DNA of 64,000 nucleotides from NCBI RefSeq assembly GCF_027270315.1, contig NZ_CP114413.1:1798001-1862000 (forward strand), given 5' to 3'. A program made the translations under genes and the position numbers. Positions within the stretch are counted from its first letter, which is position 1. Each line of letters opens with the position of its first letter. The notes under the pieces are model-generated. The model made no database searches, had not been told where the DNA came from, and saw only the letters and a program-made list of their open reading frames with translations. Origin of the DNA: Streptomyces cinnabarinus (GTDB taxonomy: Bacteria; Actinomycetota; Actinomycetes; Streptomycetales; Streptomycetaceae). Shown here piece by piece: positions 42,463 through 50,733 of this stretch.

Positions 42463-42924
42463 GTGGGCGAGTTCTGGCCAGTGCGCGACGCGCTGGCATT
42501 TCTGACCGGCTCGTGGCGGGTACGGCGGACCGTGCGGGATCAAGTGAGCTGCGAGCGGGGCGAGTTCACCGGTACAACGGTTTTCGGCCGGCTGACGGAG
42601 GGTGGGCTGCTGCACCGGGAAACCGGCACCTTCGTCTGGCAGGGAGTGGCCCGGCCCGCCGAGCGGACGCTGCGCTTCCTGCCCGGGAGCACGCCCGGCA
42701 CGGCCGACGTCCGCTTCGCCGACGGCCGCCCCTTCCACGTCCTGGACCTGACCGCGGGCCGGTACGTCGCCGACCACCCCTGCGCGGCCGATCTGTACCG
42801 GGGCGAGTTCACCGTCCTCGACGCGGACCGCTGGCGGACGGAGTGGCGGGTGCGCGGGCCCACGAAGGATCTCGTCCTCACCACCGACTACACCCGGCAG
42901 GGCGCTGTCAGTGGCGGCCTCTAG
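42463..42924 (+). CDS. DUF6314-family protein
   Basis: This 153-residue conserved actinobacterial protein of unknown role starts GEFWPVRDALAFLTGSW and contains GGLLHRETGTFVWQGVARPAERTL-type beta-rich sequence and ADHPCAADLYRGEF, a pattern of small lipocalin-like or SnoaL-like barrels. GTG 42463 is chosen because the conserved sequence starts there. It is divergent from the arabinofuranosidase and precedes two linked hypothetical genes. Confidence 0.75.
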   Translation: MGEFWPVRDALAFLTGSWRVRRTVRDQVSCERGEFTGTTVFGRLTEGGLLHRETGTFVWQGVARPAERTLRFLPGSTPGTADVRFADGRPFHVLDLTAGRYVADHPCAADLYRGEFTVLDADRWRTEWRVRGPTKDLVLTTDYTRQGAVSGGL

Positions 42925-42934
42925 GGTGCTCACC

Positions 42935-43480
42935 ATGACCCAGTGGACACACCGCTCCTACGCCCACCACGAGGTGAACGTCGTCTTCGCGCGCGGCAGT
43001 TCACTCGACGCGCTCACCGACGGACTGCGCGGCCTCGACCGGGACCCGCTCGACCGGGGCGAGGACGGGGGCTGGAGCTGGGCGGTGCATGAGATGGTCA
43101 ACGCGGAGATCGAGGACTACGACCTCGTCGACTACCGGCGCGTGTGCCCGGACGGCTCCGAGCTGGTCGTGTTCGTCACCGAGCCGTGCAGCGCCAAGGG
43201 CTTCCCGCCGGACTTCGAGTACTACCGCGACGGCCGGCTGATCCTGAGGTTCAGCTTCGAGGACCTGGGCCAGCGGATGGGCGACGACCCCGACCACCTC
43301 TCCCCCGAGCTGCTGGCGGCGAACCTCATAGGCCCCGACTCGTACTGCCCGCACGACGACGACTTCGACCACGACTGCTGGGAGCACACCGAGGACGACC
43401 GGGGGCGGCTCATGAAGACCCTCGTCGGCCACTTCGCGCTGCCCTCCCCGCCGCTGGCCACCGAATGGACGGCCCGATGA
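42935..43480 (+). CDS. Conserved hypothetical protein
   Basis: This 181-residue acidic protein is not recognised. It has WSWAVHEMVNAEIEDYDLVDY and a C-terminal Asp/His-rich stretch (CPHDDDFDHDCWEH) that could bind metal. It lies 10 bp after the DUF6314 gene and its stop overlaps the next start (ATGA). It shares layout with the next protein (a W-W-A-H segment, a final HFALPSPPL/HYALPTTGL), so the two are probably distant paralogues. Confidence 0.7.
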   Translation: MTQWTHRSYAHHEVNVVFARGSSLDALTDGLRGLDRDPLDRGEDGGWSWAVHEMVNAEIEDYDLVDYRRVCPDGSELVVFVTEPCSAKGFPPDFEYYRDGRLILRFSFEDLGQRMGDDPDHLSPELLAANLIGPDSYCPHDDDFDHDCWEHTEDDRGRLMKTLVGHFALPSPPLATEWTAR

Positions 43481-44013
43481 CCTGGCTGCCGGCGGACTCC
43501 TTCGTCACCTTCTGCAAGGGCCTGGACGTGACGGCGGTCGCCGGGTACTTCACCGGGGCGGGCCGCCCGCCCGCGGCCACCGGGGAGTCGTCCGGCTGGG
43601 TCTGGGCAGCGCACGACGCCTACGCCACCCCTGCGGAGCACGGCGCCTGGGAGCGGGCGCGCGACCTCACCCGGGCGGACGGCGCGGAGAGCGTGTTCCT
43701 GGCCTCCACACCCGCGTGCGCGTGCCCGCACGGGCAGAACTACATGGTTCCGCACTGCCCCGAGCACCCCTTCCAGTTCGTGCACAGCCGGGGCGGTTTC
43801 GAGGGGACGCTGTTCAACCTCGGACGGCGCCGCGAGTCCCGGCGCGGCGGCGGCATGCCGGATCTGCTGGTGCGCGAGCTGCTGGACGCGCGGATCGTCG
43901 GCCGGGACACCTCCCGCTACGACGCCGACCCCGACTTCAACGCGGACGGCGCGCACACCCTGAGCATCATCGCGGCGCACTACGCCCTGCCCACCACGGG
44001 CCTACGTCCGTGA
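43477..44013 (+). CDS. Conserved hypothetical protein, probable paralogue of its neighbour
   Basis: This 178-residue protein is not recognised. It has GWVWAAHDAYATPAEHG, a Cys-rich piece CACPHGQNYMVPHCPEH that could hold a metal, and ends in ALPTTGL. Its start overlaps the previous stop and its end overlaps the convergent phosphatase-like gene by 12 bp. Confidence 0.7.
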   Translation: MTWLPADSFVTFCKGLDVTAVAGYFTGAGRPPAATGESSGWVWAAHDAYATPAEHGAWERARDLTRADGAESVFLASTPACACPHGQNYMVPHCPEHPFQFVHSRGGFEGTLFNLGRRRESRRGGGMPDLLVRELLDARIVGRDTSRYDADPDFNADGAHTLSIIAAHYALPTTGLRP

Positions 44014-44595
44014 GGGCTGCGGCGGCATCCCGTCGAAGCGGAGGTTCCAGCGGCCCGCACGGCCGGTGACGGTCGTCGTGGACAGCGGGCGGACGTCGAG
44101 GTTCCAGTAGGTCGCGGGCGGCGCCTTCAGGGCGTACACCAGGGCGGCGCGGATCACCGACGGCTCGGCCACGGCGACCACGCGGCTGCCGTCGTCCACC
44201 GGCCGGGTGTCGAGCCAGCCGCCGACCCGGCCGATGAACGCGAGCAGGGACTCACCGCCGTGCGGGGTGGCCCGGGGGTCCGCGAGCCAGGCGTCCACCG
44301 CCTGCGGCTCGCGGGCCATCGCCTCGCCCAGCGTCAACCCGCGCCAGCGGCCCATGTCGCAGTCGCGCAGTGCGAGTTGCACCAGTGGGGCATAGCCGAG
44401 AGCGTCGCCGGTGGCACGGCTGCGCGGGGTGGGTGAGCAGCAGCGCAGATCGGCCACCGAAAGCGGCATCAGATCATGGGCGAAGCGCTGCACCTCGTAC
44501 CAGCCGGCCTCGTCGAGCGGCCGGTCGTCCTGGAAGCGCTCGGCGAGCAGCGATGAGCTGCGCCCAGCGGCGACGAACGTGACCCGAAGTGACAT
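44002..44595 (-). CDS. Histidine-phosphatase-fold protein lacking the RHG motif
   Basis: This 197-residue protein has the layout of the histidine phosphatase (phosphoglycerate mutase-like) family: CCSPTPRSRATGDALG for the SxxxRAxxTA segment, CDMGRWRGLTLGE, and GESLLAFIGRVGGWLD. The usual N-terminal LxRHGxT is instead TFVAAGRSSSL, without the nucleophilic His, and the late catalytic His is replaced (VAVAEPSVIRAAL). It is therefore probably not a phosphatase; a binding role is possible. Confidence 0.75.
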   Translation of the reverse strand: MSLRVTFVAAGRSSSLLAERFQDDRPLDEAGWYEVQRFAHDLMPLSVADLRCCSPTPRSRATGDALGYAPLVQLALRDCDMGRWRGLTLGEAMAREPQAVDAWLADPRATPHGGESLLAFIGRVGGWLDTRPVDDGSRVVAVAEPSVIRAALVYALKAPPATYWNLDVRPLSTTTVTGRAGRWNLRFDGMPPQPSRT

Positions 44596-44724
44596 GCCGC
44601 GATGGTGATTCGGGAAAGTCCGCAGGTCAAGAGGCGTTACCAGGCGGTTACCCAGGGTGCGCGAAACCTTACTTCCAGGTCAGGACCAGCCGGACGAACC
44701 ACCCGAAAGCGAGAGGGAAGTGCC

Positions 44725-46158
44725 TCAGCCGACCTCCTCGTACGCCGCCCGCAGCCGCCGTACGCCCTCGGCGATCTCCCCGGTTCCGGCGACCGCGGCG
44801 AAGCTCAGGCGCAGATGGGCTGCCGGGGGTTCGGCGCTGAAGTACGGGCGGCCGGGTGTGATCGCGACGCCCGCGCGCAGGGCGGCGGCGGTCAGGGCGG
44901 TCTCGTCGACGCCGTCCGGCAGGCGGGCCCACAGGTGGTAGCCGCCGGACGGGATGTGCGGCAGGGCCAGTTCGGGCAGCTCGCCCAGGAGCGCGGCCGT
45001 CATCGCGTCCCGGCGCAGTCGCAACTCCGCCGAGATCGCCCGCAGATGCCGGGGCCAGGCGGGCGATCCGACGAGTTCGAGGGCGGCCTCCTGGAGCGGG
45101 CGGGGCACGAAGAAGGTGTCGACGACCTGGATCGCGCGCAGCCGCTCCAGCACCGGTCCGCGGGCGGCCAGCGCGCTGACCCGGAAGCTCGGCGAGGTGG
45201 CCTTGGTGAGGGAGCCGACGTGCACCACGACCCCGTCCGGGTCGTCGGCGGCGAGCGGACGCGGCAACGGCCCCGCGTCCTCGTGCACCAGCCGCCGTAC
45301 GAAGTCGTCCTCGATCACGAAGGCACCGGCCTCACGGGCGATGCGCAGCACCTCGGCGCGGCGGTCGGGGGCGAGCACGGCGCCGGTCGGGTTCTGGAAG
45401 AGCGGCTGGCACACGAGGACCCGGGCGCCGGTGGCCCGGAAGGCGTCGGCGAGCAAGGCGGGGCGCACCCCGTCCGGATCCACCGGGACCGGCACCGGGC
45501 GCAGGCCCGCCGCGCGGGCGATGGCCAGCATGCCGGGGTAGGTCGGCGACTCCACCAGCACCGGGGCGCCGGGCGGCGCCAGGGCGCGCAGGGCGGTGGT
45601 GAGCGCCGACTGACCGCCGGAGGTGACCAGCACCTCCGCCGCGGTGACCGCGCCGCCGATGCTGCGGGCGAACCACTCGCGCAGCTCCGGCAGCCCCTCC
45701 ATGGGCGGCCTGCCCCAGGCGCCGGGGCGCCGGCCGGCCCGGGAGAGCGCCGCGGCCATCGCCCGTTCCGGCTGGAGGGAGGGATGCAGATAGCCCCCGT
45801 TGAACTCGATCACGCCCGGCGGCGGGGCGGCGAGCGAGACCAGCACACCGGAGGCGTCCACCGAGCGCGGCACGGATTCCGCGGCACTGTCGGCGCTCAG
45901 CGCGACCTCCTGCCAGGAGGTGTCCCCGGCGGGCGCCGCCTCGGCGCGCGGCCGGGCCCGGAAGGCCCCGGCGCCGGGCCGGGTCACCACAAGACCCTCG
46001 GCGGCGAGCTGCGCGAGTGCCCGCGAGACCGTCACCGGGCTCACCCGGAACCGCTCGACGAGAGCCCGGCTCGACGGGAGCTTTCCACCATATGAGTAGC
46101 GGTCGAGTTCCCGCCGCAGCTGATCCGCCAGTTCACCGACACTGCTACGCTCTTGCAT
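44725..46158 (-). CDS. MocR-type GntR/aminotransferase regulator
   Basis: This 477-residue regulator fuses a GntR winged helix (residues about 5-75, LPSSRALVERFRVSPVTVSRAL) with an aminotransferase-like PLP domain (ESPTYPGMLAI, FQNPTGAVL, EDDF, and VGSLTKATSPSFRV with the PLP Lys). Such proteins sense PLP or an amino compound and control a neighbour. The target is probably the divergent EamA exporter, because the two ATG start codons overlap head to head in CATG. Confidence 0.9.
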   Translation of the reverse strand: MQERSSVGELADQLRRELDRYSYGGKLPSSRALVERFRVSPVTVSRALAQLAAEGLVVTRPGAGAFRARPRAEAAPAGDTSWQEVALSADSAAESVPRSVDASGVLVSLAAPPPGVIEFNGGYLHPSLQPERAMAAALSRAGRRPGAWGRPPMEGLPELREWFARSIGGAVTAAEVLVTSGGQSALTTALRALAPPGAPVLVESPTYPGMLAIARAAGLRPVPVPVDPDGVRPALLADAFRATGARVLVCQPLFQNPTGAVLAPDRRAEVLRIAREAGAFVIEDDFVRRLVHEDAGPLPRPLAADDPDGVVVHVGSLTKATSPSFRVSALAARGPVLERLRAIQVVDTFFVPRPLQEAALELVGSPAWPRHLRAISAELRLRRDAMTAALLGELPELALPHIPSGGYHLWARLPDGVDETALTAAALRAGVAITPGRPYFSAEPPAAHLRLSFAAVAGTGEIAEGVRRLRAAYEEVG

Positions 46159-46177
46159 GAGAGCACAGAGTAGCGCT
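46146..46177. promoter_or_regulatory. Overlapping divergent start region, MocR/EamA
   Basis: GCTACGCTCT-TGCATG-AGAGCACAGAGTAGC is a symmetric arrangement (GCTAC/GTAGC and CTCT/AGAG) centred on the shared CATG. Minus-strand TACTCT and plus-strand TACGCT lie 6-8 nt from the ATGs, consistent with two leaderless transcripts controlled from one site. Confidence 0.5.
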
Positions 46178-47095
46178 ACTGCATCGAGCGGGATAGCGGT
46201 CGACACCCAGGGGCCGTCCCCCGCCACCACCCCGCCGGCCACCGCCACCGGCACCCTCCTGGCCGCGCTCGGTGTGACCGCCTTCTCCCTCACCTTCCCC
46301 GCCACCGCCTGGGGCCTGGAGGGCTTCGGCCCCTGGTCCCTGGTGGCCGTGCGCAGCGCCCTCGCCGCCCTGATCGCCGGCGCCTGTCTGCTGGCGCTGC
46401 GCGTACCACTGCCGGACCGCAGGCACTGGCCGGGGCTCGCGATCGTGGTCGCCGGGGTGGTCATCGGCTTCCCGCTGCTGACCACGCTCGCGCTCCGGAC
46501 GTCCACCACCGCGCACGCGGCCGTCGTGGTCGGCCTGCTCCCGCTGACCACCGCCCTGTTCTCAGCCCTGCGGATGGGCACCCGCCCCTCGCGCACGTTC
46601 TGGACGGCCGCGCTGGCCGGTGCCGCCGCGGTGGCCGCCTTCACCGTGCAGCAGAGCGGCGGCGCCCTCACCTCCGCCGATCTGTATCTCTTCGGCGCGC
46701 TGCTGGTGTGCGCGGCCGGATACACCGAGGGCGGCCGGCTGGCCCGGGTGATGCCCGGCTGGCAGGTCGTCGGCTGGGCACTGGTGCTGTGCCTGCCGCT
46801 CACCCTCCCCGCCGCCGCGCTGGCCCTGTCCTACGAGCCCGTCGCGCTCACCGCGCACAGCGTCACCGGCCTGCTGTGGGTGGCGGCCGGTTCGCAGTTC
46901 CTCGGCCTGGTCGTCTGGTACCGGGGCATGGCAGTCATCGGCGTCCCGAAGGCCAGCCAGTTGCAGTTGGCGCAGCCGCTGCTCACACTGGTGTGGTCGG
47001 TGCTGCTGCTCGGCGAGCAGCTCACCGTGGCCGCCCCCCTGACGGCCGCGGCGGTGCTCGTCTGCATCGCCGTCACCCAACGGGCCCGCGGCTGA
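46157..47095 (+). CDS. EamA/DMT-family exporter
   Basis: This 312-residue inner-membrane protein has about ten hydrophobic helices in two EamA halves (AALGVTAFSLTFPATAWGLEG near the start, SQFLGLVVWYRGMAVIGVPKASQLQLAQPL near the end). It probably exports an amino acid or metabolite. It is divergently paired with the MocR regulator. Confidence 0.88.
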   Translation: MRAQSSATASSGIAVDTQGPSPATTPPATATGTLLAALGVTAFSLTFPATAWGLEGFGPWSLVAVRSALAALIAGACLLALRVPLPDRRHWPGLAIVVAGVVIGFPLLTTLALRTSTTAHAAVVVGLLPLTTALFSALRMGTRPSRTFWTAALAGAAAVAAFTVQQSGGALTSADLYLFGALLVCAAGYTEGGRLARVMPGWQVVGWALVLCLPLTLPAAALALSYEPVALTAHSVTGLLWVAAGSQFLGLVVWYRGMAVIGVPKASQLQLAQPLLTLVWSVLLLGEQLTVAAPLTAAAVLVCIAVTQRARG

Positions 47096-47188
47096 GTGAG
47101 CCCGTACGACCCACTTCCCACCGCCGCCGCGGGCCGTAGACTCATGGCCACGGACCGCTGCTCCCGCTTTCGCTGAGGAGGCCTCCAG

Positions 47189-47383
47189 ATGCGTGCAACC
47201 GTGGGCGACCAGCTTGTCCAGCACGGCAGGGTGGTCGGACAGCACGACAAGGTCGGCGAGATCGTCGAAATCCTCGGCCAGGAGGGCCATCCCCCGTACC
47301 GCGTCCGCTTCGAGGACGGGCACGAGGGTCTGTGCTCCCCCGGCCCCGACACCGAGATCCGGCACAAGGACACCGCGCGATAG
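47189..47383 (+). CDS. DUF1918-family small protein
   Basis: This 64-residue protein begins MRATVGDQLVQHG and has GEIVEILGQEGHPPYRVRF and DGHEGLCSPGPDTEI, matching the SH3-like DUF1918 family common in actinobacteria. Its function is unknown. ATG 47189 has GGAGG upstream. It ends one base before the convergent glycosidase stop. Confidence 0.88.
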   Translation: MRATVGDQLVQHGRVVGQHDKVGEIVEILGQEGHPPYRVRFEDGHEGLCSPGPDTEIRHKDTAR

Positions 47384-47384
47384 G

Positions 47385-48605
47385 TCAGCGCGGGGGCGAC
47401 GCCGGCTGCTGATAGTGGTCGGCGACCACCCGCGCCATGGCCCCGATCCGGTCCGCCGCCACCTCCTTGGCGGCGAAGAAGACATGTCCCCGCGCCTCCG
47501 GATGGTCCTTGGCCAGCGTGAGATGCCGGGACAGCTCGGCCGGGTCCTGCCAGGCCGCGGCTTGCGCCGGGTCCCCGGCCCGGTACAGCGCCTCACCGAC
47601 GTACAGCTTCGTCCTGGTGCCCCGTGTGGCCTCGGCCCACCAGGGCAGCAGTACGCGATAGTCGGCGGCGGCGAAGCCGATGTGCCAGTAGAGCTGCGGG
47701 CAGATGTAGTCGATCCAGTTCTTCCGGACCCATTTGCGGGTGTCGGCGAAGAGGTCGTCGTACGCCTGGAGCGCCCGGGTGTCGGAGCCGCGCGGGTCGG
47801 TGCTCGCGTTGCGCCACACCCCGAACGGGCTGATCCCGAAGCGGGTGCCCGGCCGGACCTGCTTGATGCGGGCCGCCGTCTCGGCGACGAGCCGGTCGAT
47901 GTTGTCGCGCCGCCAGGCGGCCCGGGTCGCGAAGCCGCCGCCGTAGCGGTCATAGGCCGCGTCGTCGTCGAAGGTCTGGCCGGCCAGCGGATACGGATAG
48001 AAGTAGTCGTCGAAGTGGACGGCGTCCACGGGGTACTTGCGCACCGCGTCCAGCATCGCGTCCTGCACGAAGGCGCGGACCTCGGGCAGCCCGGGGTTGT
48101 AGTAGAGCCTCCCGCCGTAGCCGACTGCCCAGTCCCGGTGGCGGCGGGCGGGGTGCGAGGCGGCCAGCTTGTTCAGGTCCGTGTGGTTGGCGATCCGGTA
48201 CGGGTTGAACCAGGCGTGCAGCTCCAGGCCGCGCGCGTGCGCCTCCTTCACCACCGTCCCGAGCGGGTCCCAGCCGGGCGCCTTGCCCTGGGTACCGGTG
48301 AGCACGGCCGACCAGGGCTCGTACGGCGAGGGCCACAGCGCGTCGGCCGTCGGCCGCACCTGGAAGATCACCGTGTTCAGCCGGCGCCGTACCGCCGTGT
48401 CCAGGTGGGCGATCAGCTCGGCGCGCTGCTGCGCCGCGGTCAGCCCCGGCCTGGAGGGCCAGTCCCGGTTGGCCACGGTCGCCAGCCACATGCCCCGCAT
48501 CTCGGCGGGCAGGTGCCGCCTTTCCTTGGCGGCCGACGCTCCCGATCCCGTCGAGAGGGTCGCCAGCGCGGCCAGGGCGAAGGCCCTGCGCGTGACTCGG
48601 CCCAT
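47385..48605 (-). CDS. Exported glycoside-hydrolase-like protein, GHL10 family
   Basis: This 406-residue protein starts with a Tat-type signal (VTRRAFALAAL). The (beta/alpha)8 core carries EMRGMWLATVANRDWPS, FQVRPTADALWPS, WFNPYRIA and VDAVHFDDYFYPYP, the DUF187/GHL10 signatures. It probably acts on an extracellular glycan; the substrate is unproven. ATG 48605 is chosen in place of an upstream ATG because the Tat motif starts there. Confidence 0.88.
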   Translation of the reverse strand: MGRVTRRAFALAALATLSTGSGASAAKERRHLPAEMRGMWLATVANRDWPSRPGLTAAQQRAELIAHLDTAVRRRLNTVIFQVRPTADALWPSPYEPWSAVLTGTQGKAPGWDPLGTVVKEAHARGLELHAWFNPYRIANHTDLNKLAASHPARRHRDWAVGYGGRLYYNPGLPEVRAFVQDAMLDAVRKYPVDAVHFDDYFYPYPLAGQTFDDDAAYDRYGGGFATRAAWRRDNIDRLVAETAARIKQVRPGTRFGISPFGVWRNASTDPRGSDTRALQAYDDLFADTRKWVRKNWIDYICPQLYWHIGFAAADYRVLLPWWAEATRGTRTKLYVGEALYRAGDPAQAAAWQDPAELSRHLTLAKDHPEARGHVFFAAKEVAADRIGAMARVVADHYQQPASPPR

Positions 48606-48779
48606 CCTCAGCACCCCCAAGTGCACAGCGGATCCGCACCGTCACGGACCGTCTCCGCGCCCCAGGATGCCCGACCCCGACGATCGATCATCGATACTTG
48701 GGAGTAACGTGCACGAACGGAGCAGGGCACCGAGACCCGGCGGACCTGCCCACAGCCGAAAGACAGCGAAAGGGACGAT
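48606..48779. promoter_or_regulatory. Divergent promoter region with TACT-N4-AGTA dyad
   Basis: This 174-bp gap separates the glycosidase and the dehydrogenase genes. At 48695-48706, TACT-TGGG-AGTA is a small operator-like dyad, next to GATCGATCATCGAT. The regulator is unknown. Confidence 0.4.
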
Positions 48780-49640
48780 GTGAGCGACATCGAACGCGTC
48801 GGAGTGGTGGGCTGCGGCCAGATGGGAGCCGGCATCGCCGAAGTCTGCGCCCGCTCCGGTCTGGATGTGAAGGTCGCCGAGACCACCGGCGAGGCCCTGG
48901 AGATCGGCCGCACCCGGCTGTTCAACTCCCTGACCAAGGCTGCCGAGCGCGGCAAGATCAGCGCCGAGGAGCTGGCGGCCACGCAGGCGCGGCTCAGCTT
49001 CACCACCGATCTCGGCGAGTTCGCGGACCGCGATCTGGTGATCGAGGCCGTCGTGGAGAACGAGCAGGTCAAGACCGAGATCTTCCAGGTGCTCGACCAG
49101 GTCGTGACCCGGCCGGACGCCATCCTGGCCTCCAACACCTCCTCCATCCCGCTGGTGAAGCTGGCGGTCGCCACCTCGCGGCCCGACCAGGTCATCGGCA
49201 TCCACTTCTTCAACCCGGCCCCGGTGCAGAAGCTGGTCGAGCTGATCCCGGCGCTCACCACCTCCGAGGGCACCCTCAGCCGCGCCCAGGGCTTCGCCGA
49301 GAAGCTGCTCGGCAAGCACGCCATCCGCGCCCAGGACCGCTCGGGCTTCGTGGTGAACGCGCTGCTGATCCCCTATCTGCTCTCCGCGATCCGGATGTTC
49401 GAGTCGGGCATCGCCAGCCGCGAGGACATCGACAACGGCATGGAGCTGGGCTGCGCCCACCCGATGGGCCCGCTGAAGCTGTCCGACCTGATCGGCCTGG
49501 ACACCGTCGCCTCGGTCGCGTTCTCGATGTACGAGGAGTACAAGGAGCCGCTGTACGCCGCTCCCCCGCTGCTCCAGCGCATGGTCGACGCCGGCCGCCT
49601 GGGCCGGAAGTCCGGCTCGGGCTTCTACACCTACGGCTGA
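48780..49640 (+). CDS. 3-hydroxybutyryl-CoA dehydrogenase
   Basis: This NAD(P)-dependent enzyme interconverts 3-hydroxyacyl-CoA and 3-oxoacyl-CoA in fatty acid or butyryl-CoA metabolism. The 286 residues have the Rossmann GVVGCGQMGAGIAEVCA, the NTSSI segment, and the signature HFFNPAPVQKLVELI with catalytic His and nearby Glu; the C-terminal domain has DRSGFVVNALL. GTG 48780 is the start, after AAAGGGA. It ends in a strong terminator. Confidence 0.93.
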   Translation: MSDIERVGVVGCGQMGAGIAEVCARSGLDVKVAETTGEALEIGRTRLFNSLTKAAERGKISAEELAATQARLSFTTDLGEFADRDLVIEAVVENEQVKTEIFQVLDQVVTRPDAILASNTSSIPLVKLAVATSRPDQVIGIHFFNPAPVQKLVELIPALTTSEGTLSRAQGFAEKLLGKHAIRAQDRSGFVVNALLIPYLLSAIRMFESGIASREDIDNGMELGCAHPMGPLKLSDLIGLDTVASVAFSMYEEYKEPLYAAPPLLQRMVDAGRLGRKSGSGFYTYG

Positions 49641-49670
49641 TTACGGACGGTCAGATTCTGGCCAGCCGTC

Positions 49671-49702
49671 CGGGCCCGGCACCCCAGTGGGTGCCGGGCC
49701 CG
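49671..49702 (+). terminator. Terminator after the 3-hydroxybutyryl-CoA dehydrogenase gene
   Basis: The perfect 14-bp stem CGGGCCCGGCACCC / GGGTGCCGGGCCCG has a 4-nt loop CAGT, 30 nt after the stop codon. Confidence 0.85.
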
Positions 49703-49834
49703 TCGCATTCACACACCGTGTGCGCGCCAAGCCCGCATATGCCCGTCGCACACTCTCCCCACGCGCTCACCAGGCGAGTTCACTTTTGCTGCGCATGCAA
49801 GGGATGAGACACGACTACGGAAGGGAGCGGACAC

Positions 49835-50092
49835 GTGACCGCCGATCCCGAGCATCCCGTCGTTCACGGAGAAGTCGCAGAGTTACGACGCCGCCTCGAC
49901 GTGGGCCACGCCCGAGTCGAGGGAGGGCTGGCTCTGCTCACACACCGCACCGAAGAGACCGCCAGGGAACTGGACGAACTGATCACCCGGGTCTGCACGC
50001 TGGAGCACTCACGGTGGCCGCTGCCCGCGGTCGCCGCCCTCTGTGCCCTGGGTGCCCTCGCCGTGGCGGTATGGCAGGCACTGGGGCGCTGA
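49835..50092 (+). CDS. Small coiled-coil membrane protein
   Basis: This 85-residue protein from GTG 49835 has a charged helical N-terminal part (GEVAELRRRLDVGHARVEGG) likely to form a coiled coil. A single C-terminal transmembrane helix (LPAVAALCALGALAVAVWQA) would anchor it. The function is unknown. It ends 3 bp from the convergent NUDIX gene. Confidence 0.72.
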   Translation: MTADPEHPVVHGEVAELRRRLDVGHARVEGGLALLTHRTEETARELDELITRVCTLEHSRWPLPAVAALCALGALAVAVWQALGR

Positions 50093-50095
50093 AGA

Positions 50096-50638
50096 TCAGG
50101 GCACGTCCTGCCCGAGCCTGAGGTGGTGCAGCAGGAGTAACGCGGCCGCCATGTTGGCGGCCGGGACCTCCCCACGGGCGACCATGTCGGGGACGAGTTT
50201 GAGGGGCACCCATTCCCGACGGTCCGATTCGAAGTCGTCCACGGGGTGTCCGACGTACTCGCCCCGGTCGGCCCAGTAGATGTGGTGCCGGGCGTCGGTG
50301 AGTCCGTTGGACGGCTCCACGCTCATGAGGTGGTGCAGAGGTCCCGGCCGCCAGCCGGTCTCCTCCTCCAGTTCCCTGGCGGCCGCCTCGGCGATGTCCT
50401 CGCCGTCCTCGACCACTCCGGCCGCGAGTTCCCACCCCCAGCTGTTGGTGATGAAACGGTGGCGCCACAGCAGGAGGACCTCGTTGGCCTCGTTGACCAC
50501 TGTGGCCACGGCGACCGGGCGGAGCCGGATGAGGAAGTGATCCAGGTGTCGGCCGTCGGGCAGCTCCACATCTGCCAGGTTGACGGTGAACCAGCGGTTT
50601 TCATACACAGTTTGTTCGTTCTGTTTCGTCCACTGCAC
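50096..50638 (-). CDS. NUDIX hydrolase
   Basis: This 180-residue enzyme cleaves a nucleoside diphosphate derivative; ADP-ribose pyrophosphatase-type activity is likely. The Nudix box is GVVEDGEDIAEAAARELEEE followed by TGW. The N-terminal VYENRWFTVNLADVELPDGR is typical of ADP-sugar pyrophosphatases. GTG 50638 is the start, since no ATG is available. It lies downstream of the TPR regulator. Confidence 0.88.
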   Translation of the reverse strand: MQWTKQNEQTVYENRWFTVNLADVELPDGRHLDHFLIRLRPVAVATVVNEANEVLLLWRHRFITNSWGWELAAGVVEDGEDIAEAAARELEEETGWRPGPLHHLMSVEPSNGLTDARHHIYWADRGEYVGHPVDDFESDRREWVPLKLVPDMVARGEVPAANMAAALLLLHHLRLGQDVP

Positions 50639-50733
50639 GGTTCTGCCACCTTCCGTCGAGTAAGTGGCAATATCGCAGCAGGGACTATGAGCTGTCGGTG
50701 TTCGAGTACCGGCGCACGGCGGCCTGAACCGGC

